From contig NZ_BAABJG010000018.1 of the NCBI RefSeq assembly GCF_039543185.1, positions 69,689-133,688 on the forward strand: a stretch of DNA of 64,000 nt. The letters run 5' to 3'. The DNA comes from Paenibacillus_S vulneris (GTDB lineage: Bacteria; Bacillota; Bacilli; Paenibacillales; NBRC-103111). Positions 43,703-52,334 of this stretch are shown here, in pieces; position 1 is the first letter of the stretch; each line of letters opens with the position of its first letter. The position numbers and the translations under genes were made by a program. Under the pieces are notes generated by a model. That model was not told where the DNA came from and ran no database searches. It saw only the letters and a program-made list of their open reading frames with translations.

Positions 43703-44944
43703 TCATTTGGTCCATAACCATCCGGTCCCCTCGCACTCCGTGCAGCGGCGAATAGTCACTTTGTCCTTCCCGTCACGAACCTTTTTTCGGGTCATCTCTA
43801 CCAAGCCGAGCCGTGTCCACCCTTCAACTACCGTTTTGGTGCGATCCCGTTTGACCTCCTGCTCGAGCGTGTCCAGAACCAGCTGCCGGTGAGCAACCAA
43901 ATCCATATCAATAAAATCGATAATAATAAGTCCGCCAATATCTCTTAATCTTAACAGCCGGGCAATTTCTTTGGCCGCCAGAACATTCGTGTCCTTCACC
44001 GTCTGCTCCAAATCTACGCTCCCGGTATACCGCCCCGTATTTACATCGAACACGGTCAGAGCCTCGGTATGGTCGACGACTACATAGCCCCCGTTATCCA
44101 GCCAAATTTTGCGTTTAAAGCTGTTCTCAAGCTGCTCGTCCGCCTGAAAAGTGCCGAACAACGTCCCCCTCGTTCTCTCAAACCTCCGGACCCTCTCGCA
44201 AAGACCCGGCGAAACGGCGCGAACGAGAGTCATGATGGTGTCATAGGCATCCTTATCATTAACCCAGAGCTCCTGCACATCATCGCGAAATACATCCCGA
44301 ATCCAGCGTGGCAGCAGCCCAAAGTCGGTATACACCTTGCGCGGTACGGGACCTTGCAGCGAGGATAGCTCCTCCACCGCCTGCCATCGCTTCCGCAAGT
44401 CTATAAGATCGGTGGTGATCAGCTCTTCCGCGACGCCCTCGGCCGCCGTTCTGACTATAAAGCCCTCTCCCTGCTTCAGATGCTTCTCCGCCGCATGCTT
44501 TAACCGTTCACGTTCGGTTTCAATTTCAATTTTGCGGGACACGCCTACGTAATCGGCGCGCGGCATATAAACGCCCCATCTGCCGGGAATCGAGTAGTGA
44601 GTTGTCACCCGTGCCCCCTTATTGCCCACCGGCTCTTTGACAACCTGTACAAGCAGGGCTTGCCCTACCTGCACCAGCTCCGTAATTAACGGCTTTTGTT
44701 TGGGGTGCTTTTCCAAATGCGCCGGTAAAATATCATCGATATATAAAAAGGCGTTTTTTTCCAATCCGATATCCAAAAACGCCGCCTGCATCCCTTGCAA
44801 AACGTTAACGACTCGACCTATGTACATATTGCCAGCCAAGTGCTCCGCCCCGCGAAGTTCGTTGTCGTACTCTACCAATCGGTCATCTTCCATTACCGCT
44901 ACTTCGATTTGGTCCTGTCCACATTGTACGAGAATACGCTTCAT
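43703..44944 (-). CDS. rng: Ribonuclease G/E family endoribonuclease
   Basis: A 413-residue endonuclease. The N-terminal S1 domain is seen in GNMYIGRVVNVLQGMQAAFLDIGLEKNAFLYIDDI. The DNase-I-like catalytic centre has the two Mg-binding Asp residues in TVFDVNTGRYTGS and LIIIDFIDM. A C-terminal RRCTECEGTGW supplies the Zn-link cysteines. The length fits RNase G rather than full-length RNase E. The family processes rRNA and mRNA 5' ends. It lies between spoIVFB and rplU, upstream of the rplU promoter. CGAGGTGG precedes the ATG. B. subtilis itself lacks this gene. Confidence 0.93.
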   Translation of the reverse strand: MKRILVQCGQDQIEVAVMEDDRLVEYDNELRGAEHLAGNMYIGRVVNVLQGMQAAFLDIGLEKNAFLYIDDILPAHLEKHPKQKPLITELVQVGQALLVQVVKEPVGNKGARVTTHYSIPGRWGVYMPRADYVGVSRKIEIETERERLKHAAEKHLKQGEGFIVRTAAEGVAEELITTDLIDLRKRWQAVEELSSLQGPVPRKVYTDFGLLPRWIRDVFRDDVQELWVNDKDAYDTIMTLVRAVSPGLCERVRRFERTRGTLFGTFQADEQLENSFKRKIWLDNGGYVVVDHTEALTVFDVNTGRYTGSVDLEQTVKDTNVLAAKEIARLLRLRDIGGLIIIDFIDMDLVAHRQLVLDTLEQEVKRDRTKTVVEGWTRLGLVEMTRKKVRDGKDKVTIRRCTECEGTGWLWTK

Positions 44945-44967
44945 GATTTTCCACCTCGGACTTCATT

Positions 44968-45864
44968 TTACATGAAAAGCTCGGAAATCGCACTTCCCCG
45001 TTTGGTTTCATTGAAATAAGTTTGCAAAAGCGGTTGTTCGGGGAGTACGATACGTATGGCACCGCGCTCATCCATTACATACACGAGATGGTATTTCTCC
45101 CGCATAAACAAGCGAACAATCTCTGTCACCTTACGCCTCCCGTCCACAACAATCGGCTGTGCTAAGGTTCCCTGACGGACAAGCCGATGATATGTGTCCC
45201 CTCTATGGATCAGAAAGCGCATAAAATGATAGGACATGCCCTTGTAAGCATACCAGTTGGAATAAAACAGAAACAAGCCTATCATAAACAAATTCAGCTG
45301 AAAGCCCCCATACCACGTATGGAATGCCGCCGCGAGGAGCAGCAGAATACTAAGAATCAGGCTGGCCACGCAGCTGAATACAATCACCTTCTGGTACGGA
45401 AGCCAAAAGCTCAAGACGCACTGCATGATCTTGCCCCCATCCAAAGGAAGAATGGGAAGCAGGTTGAATAAAGCCACGTACATATTCGCTTGGATGAAAT
45501 AGGCGCTCCATTCTCCGGAAATCACGCCTGTCGATTGCAGAACCAACGCCGCTACCATCATCATACCATTTTGAAGCGGTCCTGACAGCGTTACAATGAT
45601 TTCCTGCCATGCCGGAACACTGGCCATCTCATCCACCACAGCGACTCCGCCGAAAGGAAGAAGCTGAATTTCCTTTACCCGCCATCCGAAATTTTTGGCC
45701 GCCATGACATGTCCCAGCTCATGAATTAGCACTATGCCGAATAATGTTGCCGTCTCAATAAAGTAGCCCGCCAAGATAGACAGTAGAATGACAATGGAAA
45801 AAAGCGGATGAAAACGAATAGGGACGCCAAAAAGGCGGTTCCACTTACTCAAATTGTACCACAT
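44968..45864 (-). CDS. spoIVFB: Stage IV sporulation protein FB (site-2 intramembrane metalloprotease)
   Basis: A 298-residue M50-family protease that cleaves pro-sigma-K in the mother cell. The zinc motif HELGH is at 48-52 within LFGIVLIHELGHVMAAKNFG, and the third ligand Asp is in NLLPILPLDGGKIMQ. About six membrane segments are followed by a C-terminal CBS-like domain (DTYHRLVRQGTLAQPIVVDGRRKVTEIVRLFMREK) that senses ATP in the Bacillus enzyme. The start overlaps the end of spoIVFA by 20 bases, so translation is coupled; the ribosome site is weak. Confidence 0.92.
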   Translation of the reverse strand: MWYNLSKWNRLFGVPIRFHPLFSIVILLSILAGYFIETATLFGIVLIHELGHVMAAKNFGWRVKEIQLLPFGGVAVVDEMASVPAWQEIIVTLSGPLQNGMMMVAALVLQSTGVISGEWSAYFIQANMYVALFNLLPILPLDGGKIMQCVLSFWLPYQKVIVFSCVASLILSILLLLAAAFHTWYGGFQLNLFMIGLFLFYSNWYAYKGMSYHFMRFLIHRGDTYHRLVRQGTLAQPIVVDGRRKVTEIVRLFMREKYHLVYVMDERGAIRIVLPEQPLLQTYFNETKRGSAISELFM

Positions 45865-46741
45865 CCGCCGGATTGACGAATTTATTGTCCTTGGATACAG
45901 CGAAATACAGGTATCCCGATTGCTTTGTGCTGTTTTTGGACACCGTGCCTATCGTCTCACCGCCCTTAATCCAGTCGTTTAACTCCACCTTGCCCTGTTC
46001 GATCCAGCCGTAGACCGATTGCAGGCCGTTCGTATGACGGATAATGATCGTATAACCCGTTTCCTCCTTGTTCCCCACATAAACCACCAGACCCGTATCC
46101 ATCGCTGCTACAGGCGTGTCCTGCTTCGTCTCTATCGTTACCCCGAGACGGCTTGCTTCAAAGGGAGCGATGATCTTTCCCTTGACCGGCGTGAAATAAT
46201 GCTTGGAGACAACATCCACCTTCTGAGCCTCCTCTTGATGAAGCGTGCTTAGAGCAGGGAGCAGCGACGGGGTTCCGCCGAATTGCCGTTCATACCAGAG
46301 AGCTACCGATTGGAATTGGAAGGATTCATTCAATGCTGAACTGATATAGGCTTTGCCCTTATTGGCAAGCGGGTGATTCCACTGAAACATTCCCCAAATT
46401 AAGGCAAATAGAAAACAGCTGACAACCAGCTTCAGGCGCAGCCCACTTCTGCCCGGCATCAACCTACTCCGTTCCGGACCATCGTCTTCATAATCTCTGC
46501 GTGACAAGTCCTGCTGCCATTTTTGCTTCCATACATACTCCGGATCGTTCCAGCGTCCCGTATCCTGGGGCGGTGCATCGTCAAGCTGCTCCCGGACCGG
46601 CTCTGGAAAAGAGCGGTAGGGCTCCAGCAGTTCCTGCTGCCGGACATGCATAGGGTTAGGTACGGGGCGCTGTTCTGCTGACGCCTGCAGCTCTCTGATC
46701 CGCTCCATCCTTCTTTGACGTATATTATTTTTGGTGCTCAT
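45845..46741 (-). CDS. spoIVFA: Stage IV sporulation protein FA (degenerate M23/LytM domain)
   Basis: A 298-residue single-pass membrane protein that scaffolds and restrains SpoIVFB. The first 100 residues are charged and cytoplasmic; a membrane helix follows (LKLVVSCFLFALIWGMFQW, about 104-122). The extracytoplasmic part has an M23/LytM fold (FTPVKGKIIAPFEASRLGVTIET ... TGLVVYVGNKEETGYTIIIRHTNGLQSVYGWI). The zinc-binding HxH is replaced by VYG, so it is not an active peptidase, as in Bacillus SpoIVFA. GGGGAGG precedes the ATG, with a hairpin of the recJ type directly before it. Confidence 0.85.
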   Translation of the reverse strand: MSTKNNIRQRRMERIRELQASAEQRPVPNPMHVRQQELLEPYRSFPEPVREQLDDAPPQDTGRWNDPEYVWKQKWQQDLSRRDYEDDGPERSRLMPGRSGLRLKLVVSCFLFALIWGMFQWNHPLANKGKAYISSALNESFQFQSVALWYERQFGGTPSLLPALSTLHQEEAQKVDVVSKHYFTPVKGKIIAPFEASRLGVTIETKQDTPVAAMDTGLVVYVGNKEETGYTIIIRHTNGLQSVYGWIEQGKVELNDWIKGGETIGTVSKNSTKQSGYLYFAVSKDNKFVNPADVVQFE

Positions 46742-46759
46742 ACTCGGTTACCTCCCCAA

Positions 46760-46780
46760 GAGCTTTCCATCAGGAAAGCC
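46760..46780 (-). repeat. Solo hairpin of the recJ/ruvB family before spoIVFA
   Basis: On the plus strand GAGCTTTCC, ATCA, GGAAAGCC. On the spoIVFA strand it continues as CTCTTGGGGAGG, the ribosome site, so its placement is the same as at recJ and ruvB. The linker and further copies are missing. Confidence 0.75.
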
Positions 46781-46857
46781 GCCGTATTCCATAGAGCGAT
46801 TGGATAAATTGAACCGGCATTATTGTGCTTGTCTGATCCTGCAGCCAGCCGGAGCTT

Positions 46858-46978
46858 GTTTACTCTCATCCTATGAGCCTGTACAACCAAATATGAGAAT
46901 TAAATAGCCCCTCAAAGCGGGGCCTGGGTTTCGAAGCGCATACAGGCTCCTCCACAGGAAGCCGCGAAATTGGTAAAC
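46858..46978. other. Structured intergenic region between rodA and spoIVFA
   Basis: Part of the 343-base gap without a gene at 46742-47084. Nested inverted repeats: GTTTAC (46858-46863) with GTAAAC (46973-46978); GAGCCTGTA (46875-46883) with TACAGGCTC (46941-46949); GCCCC (46907-46911) with GGGGC (46919-46923). A competing hairpin, GGCTCCT with AGGAAGCC (46945-46963), would break the second pair. This could be a leader RNA of spoIVFA, an independent RNA or a folded DNA site. No known family was recognised. Confidence 0.45.
46868..46896 (-). promoter_or_regulatory. Possible sigma-E promoter of spoIVFA-spoIVFB
   Basis: On the minus strand TCATATT (46890-46896), a 14-base spacer and CATAGGAT (46868-46875) approximate the mother-cell sigma-E pattern (ATATT and CATACAAT). 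It is about 130 bases before spoIVFA, which is a sigma-E gene in Bacillus. Confidence 0.35.
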
Positions 46979-47036
46979 TCCCTAAGGTCAACATAGCACT
47001 GTAGCCAGGCTACTTATGATTTCCCGTTAGACATGC

Positions 47037-47066
47037 CAAAAAAGCACCCTGATTTTCAGGATGCTT
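47037..47066 (-). terminator. Terminator after rodA
   Basis: On the minus strand AAGCATCCTG and CAGGGTGCTT (one G-U pair) around AAAAT, followed by TTTTT. Confidence 0.88.
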
Positions 47067-47084
47067 CATAGGACAGTTGTTATC

Positions 47085-48230
47085 TTAATAGGTTAATTCT
47101 TTTTCCTGATGGACTCGAATGCTCATCACGAGCGCAATACACATCATATTGATCAGCAGTGAGGTACCTCCATAGCTGATGAAGGGCAGCGTGATCCCCG
47201 TCAGCGGCATGATGCCGATCAGCATGCCTACGTTTTCGAAAATTTGAAAGACGAACATGGAGACGACGCCGACAATGATGTAGGAGCCACCTTTATCCCC
47301 GCACTGGATAGATATTAGAATCATTCGGTAAATCAAGACGAAATAGAGCAGCAATAGAACGGAGGAGCCGACAAAACCGAATTCTTCCGCCAATACGACG
47401 AAGATGGAATCCGAGTAGGCATACGGGATGAAATGCCGGTGGACCGACGTCCCCTGCAAGTACTTCTCCCCGGTCAAGCCGCCGGAGCCGATCGCTTTGA
47501 TCGAGTTGTCAACCTGGAACTTCTGGTCCTTCGTCGCGTTCTCCGGATCGATAAAGGTATCCATCCGGGCGACCCAGTGGCCTTTGCCTCTATCCGAAAA
47601 GTAGGTTTTAATAGGATCGTGGTAATGAGTAAACAGGTACATGAACAATACCAGCGCTCCTACGGCAATGAGCACCCCTATCAAGAAATGCACATATTTG
47701 ATATTTCCGATCCATAACATGCCGATGAAGACAACGATAAAAATGATGGCATTCCCCAAATCCGGCTGGATCAGCACCAAAATAAACGGTATCAGCACAA
47801 TGACGCCAACAGGGACTACATCGGTCCAAAATAACAACGGCTCTCCCTGCCTGCGGGCAAGAAACGCGGCAAGGCCCATGATCAGCATAAGCTTCATAAG
47901 CTCGGCCGGCTGAAACAGCAGCCCCCCGGGAAGCTGGAACCAGCTTTTGGCGCCGTTAATCTCCATCCCGAATTTATACACGGCCGCCAGCATGGCAAGA
48001 CCCGTTATATATAAATAGGGCGAAATTTTTAGCAGCCCGCGGTAGTCGACAAAGGTTAACCCCAAGAAAGCGAGGATAGAGATAACATAGATGATGATCA
48101 TCTTTTTAAGATCGAAAACAATATTCGGGTCATCAAGCGTTGCGCTGTAGACAAGCAGCGTGCTGATAACCATGAATGCTAGCAGGATGACAACGATGGG
48201 AATATCGATCTTTTTTAATTTATGCAGCAA
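47085..48230 (-). CDS. rodA: RodA/FtsW/SpoVE-family peptidoglycan glycosyltransferase (RodA)
   Basis: A 381-residue SEDS protein with ten membrane segments that polymerises glycan strands from lipid II during side-wall growth. Seen are GAKSWFQLPGGLLFQPAELMKL, LVLIQPDLGNAIIF, FIPYAYSDSIFVVLAEEFGFVGS with the RodA-type loop, and NVGMLIGIMPLTGITLPFISYGGTSLL. TTG at 48230 is the likely start, six bases after the minD stop, with GGGATGA ahead. The position directly after minCD and mreBCD agrees with elongation rather than division. Confidence 0.9.
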   Translation of the reverse strand: MLHKLKKIDIPIVVILLAFMVISTLLVYSATLDDPNIVFDLKKMIIIYVISILAFLGLTFVDYRGLLKISPYLYITGLAMLAAVYKFGMEINGAKSWFQLPGGLLFQPAELMKLMLIMGLAAFLARRQGEPLLFWTDVVPVGVIVLIPFILVLIQPDLGNAIIFIVVFIGMLWIGNIKYVHFLIGVLIAVGALVLFMYLFTHYHDPIKTYFSDRGKGHWVARMDTFIDPENATKDQKFQVDNSIKAIGSGGLTGEKYLQGTSVHRHFIPYAYSDSIFVVLAEEFGFVGSSVLLLLYFVLIYRMILISIQCGDKGGSYIIVGVVSMFVFQIFENVGMLIGIMPLTGITLPFISYGGTSLLINMMCIALVMSIRVHQEKELTY

Positions 48231-48236
48231 ATCCGA

Positions 48237-49031
48237 TCATCCCATTCCGATAAACTTCTTCAATTTGGAAATAACGCCGGACTTTTCGTCCATAGGCATT
48301 AAAGGCACGGTATCACCCAAAATACGCCGGGCAATGTTACGATAAGCAATCGCCGCACGCGAGCTTGGATTCATCACCGTCGGCTCTCCCATGTTAGCCG
48401 CTTTGATGACGTATTCGTCATCCGGAACGATGCCCAACAAATCTATGGCCAATACGGAGCAGATCTCGTCAATGTCAAGCATCTCGCCCTTTTTGACCAT
48501 ATTGGCACGAATCCGGTTAATGACGAGTTTCGGCGATTCAATGCGTTCGTTCTCCAGAAGTCCGATAATACGATCCGCGTCACGTACGGCCGCGTTCTCC
48601 GGTGTGGTGACGACGATAGCTTTATCCGCTCCGGCAACCGCATTTTTAAACCCTTGCTCTATACCTGCCGGACAATCAATGATGACAAAATCAAAGTCGC
48701 GCTTTAACTCCAGCACGATGTCTCTTACCGCTTCCGGAGAAACAGAATGCTTGTCTTTCGTTTGAGCAGCAGGAAGCATGTAGAGCTCGTCAAAGCGTTT
48801 GTCCTTCACCAATGCCTGAGCCAACCGGCAGCGCCCCTCTGCTACGTCTACCAAATCATAAATGATCCGGTTCTCCAGCCCCATGACGACATCCAGATTG
48901 CGCAGGCCGATATCCGTGTCGACCATACACACCTTTTTCCCTTGAAGCGCCAATGCCGTTCCGATATTAGCGGATGTCGTCGTCTTGCCGACACCGCCTT
49001 TTCCCGAAGTAATGACAATTGCTTCTCCCAT
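48237..49031 (-). CDS. minD: Septum site-determining ATPase MinD
   Basis: A 264-residue ParA-type ATPase that places the division site with MinC. The deviant Walker A is SGKGGVGKTTTSANIG, Walker B-like DFVIIDCPAGIE, and the C-terminal amphipathic helix SGVISKLKKFIGMG attaches it to the membrane. The ATG at 49031 matches the family N terminus MGEAIVITSGKGG; a GTG nine bases further up is also possible. It lies 18 bases after minC. Confidence 0.97.
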   Translation of the reverse strand: MGEAIVITSGKGGVGKTTTSANIGTALALQGKKVCMVDTDIGLRNLDVVMGLENRIIYDLVDVAEGRCRLAQALVKDKRFDELYMLPAAQTKDKHSVSPEAVRDIVLELKRDFDFVIIDCPAGIEQGFKNAVAGADKAIVVTTPENAAVRDADRIIGLLENERIESPKLVINRIRANMVKKGEMLDIDEICSVLAIDLLGIVPDDEYVIKAANMGEPTVMNPSSRAAIAYRNIARRILGDTVPLMPMDEKSGVISKLKKFIGMG

Positions 49032-49049
49032 ATGCTTCACTCCTTCTCC

Positions 49050-49703
49050 TTACTGCTTTGCCGTTAATTTATGCATATGATGAATTTTATCTATTTCCAT
49101 TTTTCCATCCCGAATATAGGCAAACTCCATAAAAGCTTCGTTGATTCCCCATTCATCCGGCGGCCTGCTGATAATGCCGGCAATTCTGAGCTGAGTCGGT
49201 CTCAGATGCGATGCGGCAATAACGGAGGATTCGTCGCCGTCCACCCCTGCGTGAGCCATGCCCTTTAAGGATCCCATCACATAGATGCTGCCCGAGCTGA
49301 TAATCGTGCCGCCCGGATTCACATCACCAAGGAACAGGATGTTGCCTTCTTCAGTTAATGTTTGGCCGGAGCGTACGATGCCCTTGAGCAGCTTAATATC
49401 CGGCATATGTTGAAAAACGGACGCCGATGGGTCCGCCGTTTGCGATTCAATAGATTGGATCAGCAGATTTCCCTTCTGTCCAATGATGGAGCGAATCTGC
49501 TCCTTCTCCTCTTCGGAAACGTTTCTCGTTCCAAGTTTGACGTGAACATGAATAATAGGGCCGGTCAATATTTGCTGATGGGTCTTTTCAAGCTTGTGCT
49601 TAAGCTCCTGGATGACTTCATCAAACTCACATGTATCGTTAAGCAAAAATACGAGCCCGTCTTTAACACCTTTTATTGTCACGTGATGCTTTACTGCCGC
49701 CAT
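49050..49703 (-). CDS. minC: Septum site-determining protein MinC
   Basis: A 217-residue inhibitor of FtsZ assembly. The N-terminal domain (HHVTIKGVKDGLVFLLNDTCEFDEVIQELKHKL) contacts FtsZ. The C-terminal beta-helix has VRSGQTLTEEGNILFLGDVNPGGTIISSGSIYVMGSLKGMAHAG, the MinD-binding and dimerisation region. ATG at 49703 is chosen; a TTG twelve bases upstream abuts the AGGGGG ribosome site. Confidence 0.95.
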   Translation of the reverse strand: MAAVKHHVTIKGVKDGLVFLLNDTCEFDEVIQELKHKLEKTHQQILTGPIIHVHVKLGTRNVSEEEKEQIRSIIGQKGNLLIQSIESQTADPSASVFQHMPDIKLLKGIVRSGQTLTEEGNILFLGDVNPGGTIISSGSIYVMGSLKGMAHAGVDGDESSVIAASHLRPTQLRIAGIISRPPDEWGINEAFMEFAYIRDGKMEIDKIHHMHKLTAKQ

Positions 49704-49773
49704 ACACTTTTCCAACCCCCTAGCCTATACAATTCGGCTTTTTTCAGCATATCTCCTTCTTTTTCGCTGAAAA

Positions 49774-50310
49774 TTATTCCTCCGGGGCGGGACTTTCTCG
49801 GTGCATGCTCTCGAACAGCTTTCTTACCGGAACGTAAACGATCAAGGCAAAGAGCAGATTAAACAGCGTGCTTGGCAGCATTTGATGGAAAAACGCCCAC
49901 TGCAAATCCAGATGCGTTGTCTGAAACAAGCGGTACAGCCCGTACACAATAGCTTCATAGAACAAGTTGCCGAGCGCAATGACCAGCATGCTTACGATAA
50001 TATTGGAATACAACCTGCGGTGCGTAAGGCCGGCCAAATAGCCGGTAAGCCCCATGGCAAAGGATATCGGTCCGAGCATGGGCGAATAGTACAATAAATC
50101 CTGCAAAAAACCAAAGATAAGGCCGTACCACAATGCCGTATGACGGTTCACATAAAGTCCGATGTACAATACGATAACAAGCATGAAATGAGGGGCCACG
50201 AAGACCCTGGATTGCCACACGCCCGGAATCAGCCACTGGAACAACGTTCCTTCCAGAATCAACAAGGCGGTTAAAATTACCCACAGCCACTTGCGCGCCA
50301 TCCGCCTCAC
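49774..50310 (-). CDS. mreD: Rod shape-determining protein MreD
   Basis: A 178-residue protein with five or six membrane segments (WLWVILTALLILEGTLFQWLI, FMLVIVLYIGLYVNRHTALWYGLIFGFLQDLLYY, and others), the usual size and pattern of MreD. It links MreB and MreC to the cell-wall elongation machinery. Its start overlaps the mreC stop by four bases (ATGA). Confidence 0.92.
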   Translation of the reverse strand: MRRMARKWLWVILTALLILEGTLFQWLIPGVWQSRVFVAPHFMLVIVLYIGLYVNRHTALWYGLIFGFLQDLLYYSPMLGPISFAMGLTGYLAGLTHRRLYSNIIVSMLVIALGNLFYEAIVYGLYRLFQTTHLDLQWAFFHQMLPSTLFNLLFALIVYVPVRKLFESMHRESPAPEE

Positions 50311-51176
50311 CCCTGCTCCGGAACAAATACAACGAATACTTCCCGCAAATGGGTAAAGGAGGCAAAGGGTTGTATCGTCGCTTCATGGGAAATTCCGTAA
50401 GTGCCCGGCTTCCTGGAAACGACCTTGCCGACCGGAATGCCTCTCGGGAATACTTGACCCAAGCCGGAGGTGATGACTTCATCGCCGACCTCGAGCTTGT
50501 CGTTCGGGTCGATCTTGGTCATGATCAGCTTCTGTTGGGTTGGGTCATAGCTTTCGATCATCCCGAAGGACTCGTTCTCCCGGTTCTTGATCGTCACGGA
50601 TATCGCCTTCGATTCGTTGGCCGTATCGTCCACTCCGTTCAACAGCTGCACGTTGGAGTAGAACGAGAAGGTTTGAAGCACGCGGCCTACCAAGCCGTCT
50701 ACGGAAACAACCGCCATATTGGGCTTGACGCCATCCTTCTCTCCCAGATTAATGCGGACTGTATTATTCAGAGAATCCGGGCTGACCGCGACGACCTCGG
50801 CAATCCGAAACGTATAGTTGTTAGCCTGCTTCTGGCGCTCCGTAAAGCCAAGCGCTTCCTGCAGCCGCTTGTTTTGCTGCTCCAGATCGTTCAGACGCGT
50901 CGTATCTCGGGCATATTTCGTCAAGGTCTGCTTCAGCACCTGATTTTCGATAAAAATCGTACGCATTTGCTTCATATCCTCAAAGAAACCCGCTATGTAG
51001 CCAGCGGGCTTATAGAACAATCCTTGTGTCCAAGACAATGTATCGCCAACAAATTTCTCAGGCCACGTCGCCTGCCCTCGTTTGCCGAGCGTCAAGCCCA
51101 TCAAGGCGATGAAACAGATAAGGCCGAGAAGCAAAATCAGCAGCCTCTTATTCCCCAACAATTTCAAAGCATACAC
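50307..51176 (-). CDS. mreC: Cell shape protein MreC
   Basis: A 289-residue bitopic protein. One N-terminal membrane helix (RLLILLLGLICFIALMGLTLG) is followed by a coiled coil (about 70-110, VLKQTLTKYARDTTRLNDLEQQNKRLQEAL) and the two beta-barrel domains with VAVVSVDGLVGRVLQTFSFYSNVQLLNGVD and GDEVITSGLGQVFPRGIPVGKV. It organises elongation enzymes outside the membrane. It is 24 bases after mreB in the mreBCD-minCD-rodA cluster. Confidence 0.96.
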   Translation of the reverse strand: MYALKLLGNKRLLILLLGLICFIALMGLTLGKRGQATWPEKFVGDTLSWTQGLFYKPAGYIAGFFEDMKQMRTIFIENQVLKQTLTKYARDTTRLNDLEQQNKRLQEALGFTERQKQANNYTFRIAEVVAVSPDSLNNTVRINLGEKDGVKPNMAVVSVDGLVGRVLQTFSFYSNVQLLNGVDDTANESKAISVTIKNRENESFGMIESYDPTQQKLIMTKIDPNDKLEVGDEVITSGLGQVFPRGIPVGKVVSRKPGTYGISHEATIQPFASFTHLREVFVVFVPEQG

Positions 51177-51200
51177 CTTCTAACCTTCACAGCGTAATAA

Positions 51201-52235
51201 TCAGCGTTTTGACTTGCTTGTAGGACCTGATCTCATTTTGAAAAGATGAATATTCTCAAGCGCTCTTCCCGTACCGATTGCCACGCAATCGAGCGGGTTC
51301 TCGGCCACAAGAACCGGCATGCCGGTTTCGCGGGACAGCAGCTTGTCCAGGTTGCGCAGCAAACCGCCTCCCCCTGTAAGGACGATGCCGCGGTCCATAA
51401 TGTCGGCGGCCAGCTCAGGCGGACATTTCTCCAATGTCACCTTCACAGCATCCACGATGCTGTTCACGGTATCTCCCAAAGCTTCCGTAATCTCGCCGGA
51501 GGTTACGCTCATCGTCTTCGGCAGCCCCGTCACCAGGTCACGGCCGCGGATTTCAAAGCTGACAGGAGGATCCATAGGCAGCGCAGAACCGATCTCCATC
51601 TTAATTGATTCCGCTGTACGCTCGCCGATCATCAAGTTATACGTCCGCTTGATGTATTGGGTAATCGCCTCGTCCATATCGTCTCCCGCGACACGGATGG
51701 AGCGGCTGGTAACGATACCTCCCAATGAAATGACCGCTACCTCGGTAGTACCGCCGCCAATATCGACGACCATGCTGCCTGTCGGCTCCCATACGGGCAA
51801 ATCAGCGCCGATCGCCGCTGCAAACGGCTCTTCAATGGTGAAGGCGTCGCGGGCACCCGCCTGACGGGTCGCGTCCTCTACCGCACGCTTCTCAACGGCT
51901 GTAATTCCCGAAGGTACGCACACCATTACGCTAGGATGCCGTTGAAACAACCAGCGGTCCTTCTGGGCCTGGCGAATAAAATATTTAATCATGGTCGAAG
52001 TCGTATCAAAATCGGCAATGACCCCGTCCTTCATCGGACGGACTGCACGAATATTACCGGGAGTACGGCCAATCATCTTTTTTGCGTCATTTCCTACGGC
52101 CTCTATAGATTTGGTATCGGTACGCAGCGCCACAACCGAGGGCTCTCTGACCACGATCCCTTTACCTTTTACATAGACCAATGTATTTGCTGTCCCGAGA
52201 TCGATCCCCAGGTCCTTTGTAAAACCACCAAACAT
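51201..52235 (-). CDS. mreB: Rod shape-determining protein MreB
   Basis: A 344-residue bacterial actin. The phosphate-binding and ATP motifs are DLGIDLGTANTLVYVKGKGIV, VVDIGGGTTEVAVISLGG and GIVLTGGGGLLRNLDKLL. It forms filaments under the membrane that guide rod-shaped growth. GAAGGGAG precedes the ATG. The first gene of the mre-min cluster. Confidence 0.98.
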   Translation of the reverse strand: MFGGFTKDLGIDLGTANTLVYVKGKGIVVREPSVVALRTDTKSIEAVGNDAKKMIGRTPGNIRAVRPMKDGVIADFDTTSTMIKYFIRQAQKDRWLFQRHPSVMVCVPSGITAVEKRAVEDATRQAGARDAFTIEEPFAAAIGADLPVWEPTGSMVVDIGGGTTEVAVISLGGIVTSRSIRVAGDDMDEAITQYIKRTYNLMIGERTAESIKMEIGSALPMDPPVSFEIRGRDLVTGLPKTMSVTSGEITEALGDTVNSIVDAVKVTLEKCPPELAADIMDRGIVLTGGGGLLRNLDKLLSRETGMPVLVAENPLDCVAIGTGRALENIHLFKMRSGPTSKSKR

Positions 52236-52334
52236 GCTCGGTACTCCCTTCCTATGGCTTCATGCCCAAAAAACTGCTGATCCAACCAGCTATTTACTTA
52301 CATAACAAATTCTTTAACGACTACCACTATTATA

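Noticed and set aside
46858..46978. 6S RNA
   Set aside because: The overall folded shape invites the idea, but no promoter-terminator pair of the right length and no known conserved 6S sequence could be confirmed. Kept as an unexplained structure.
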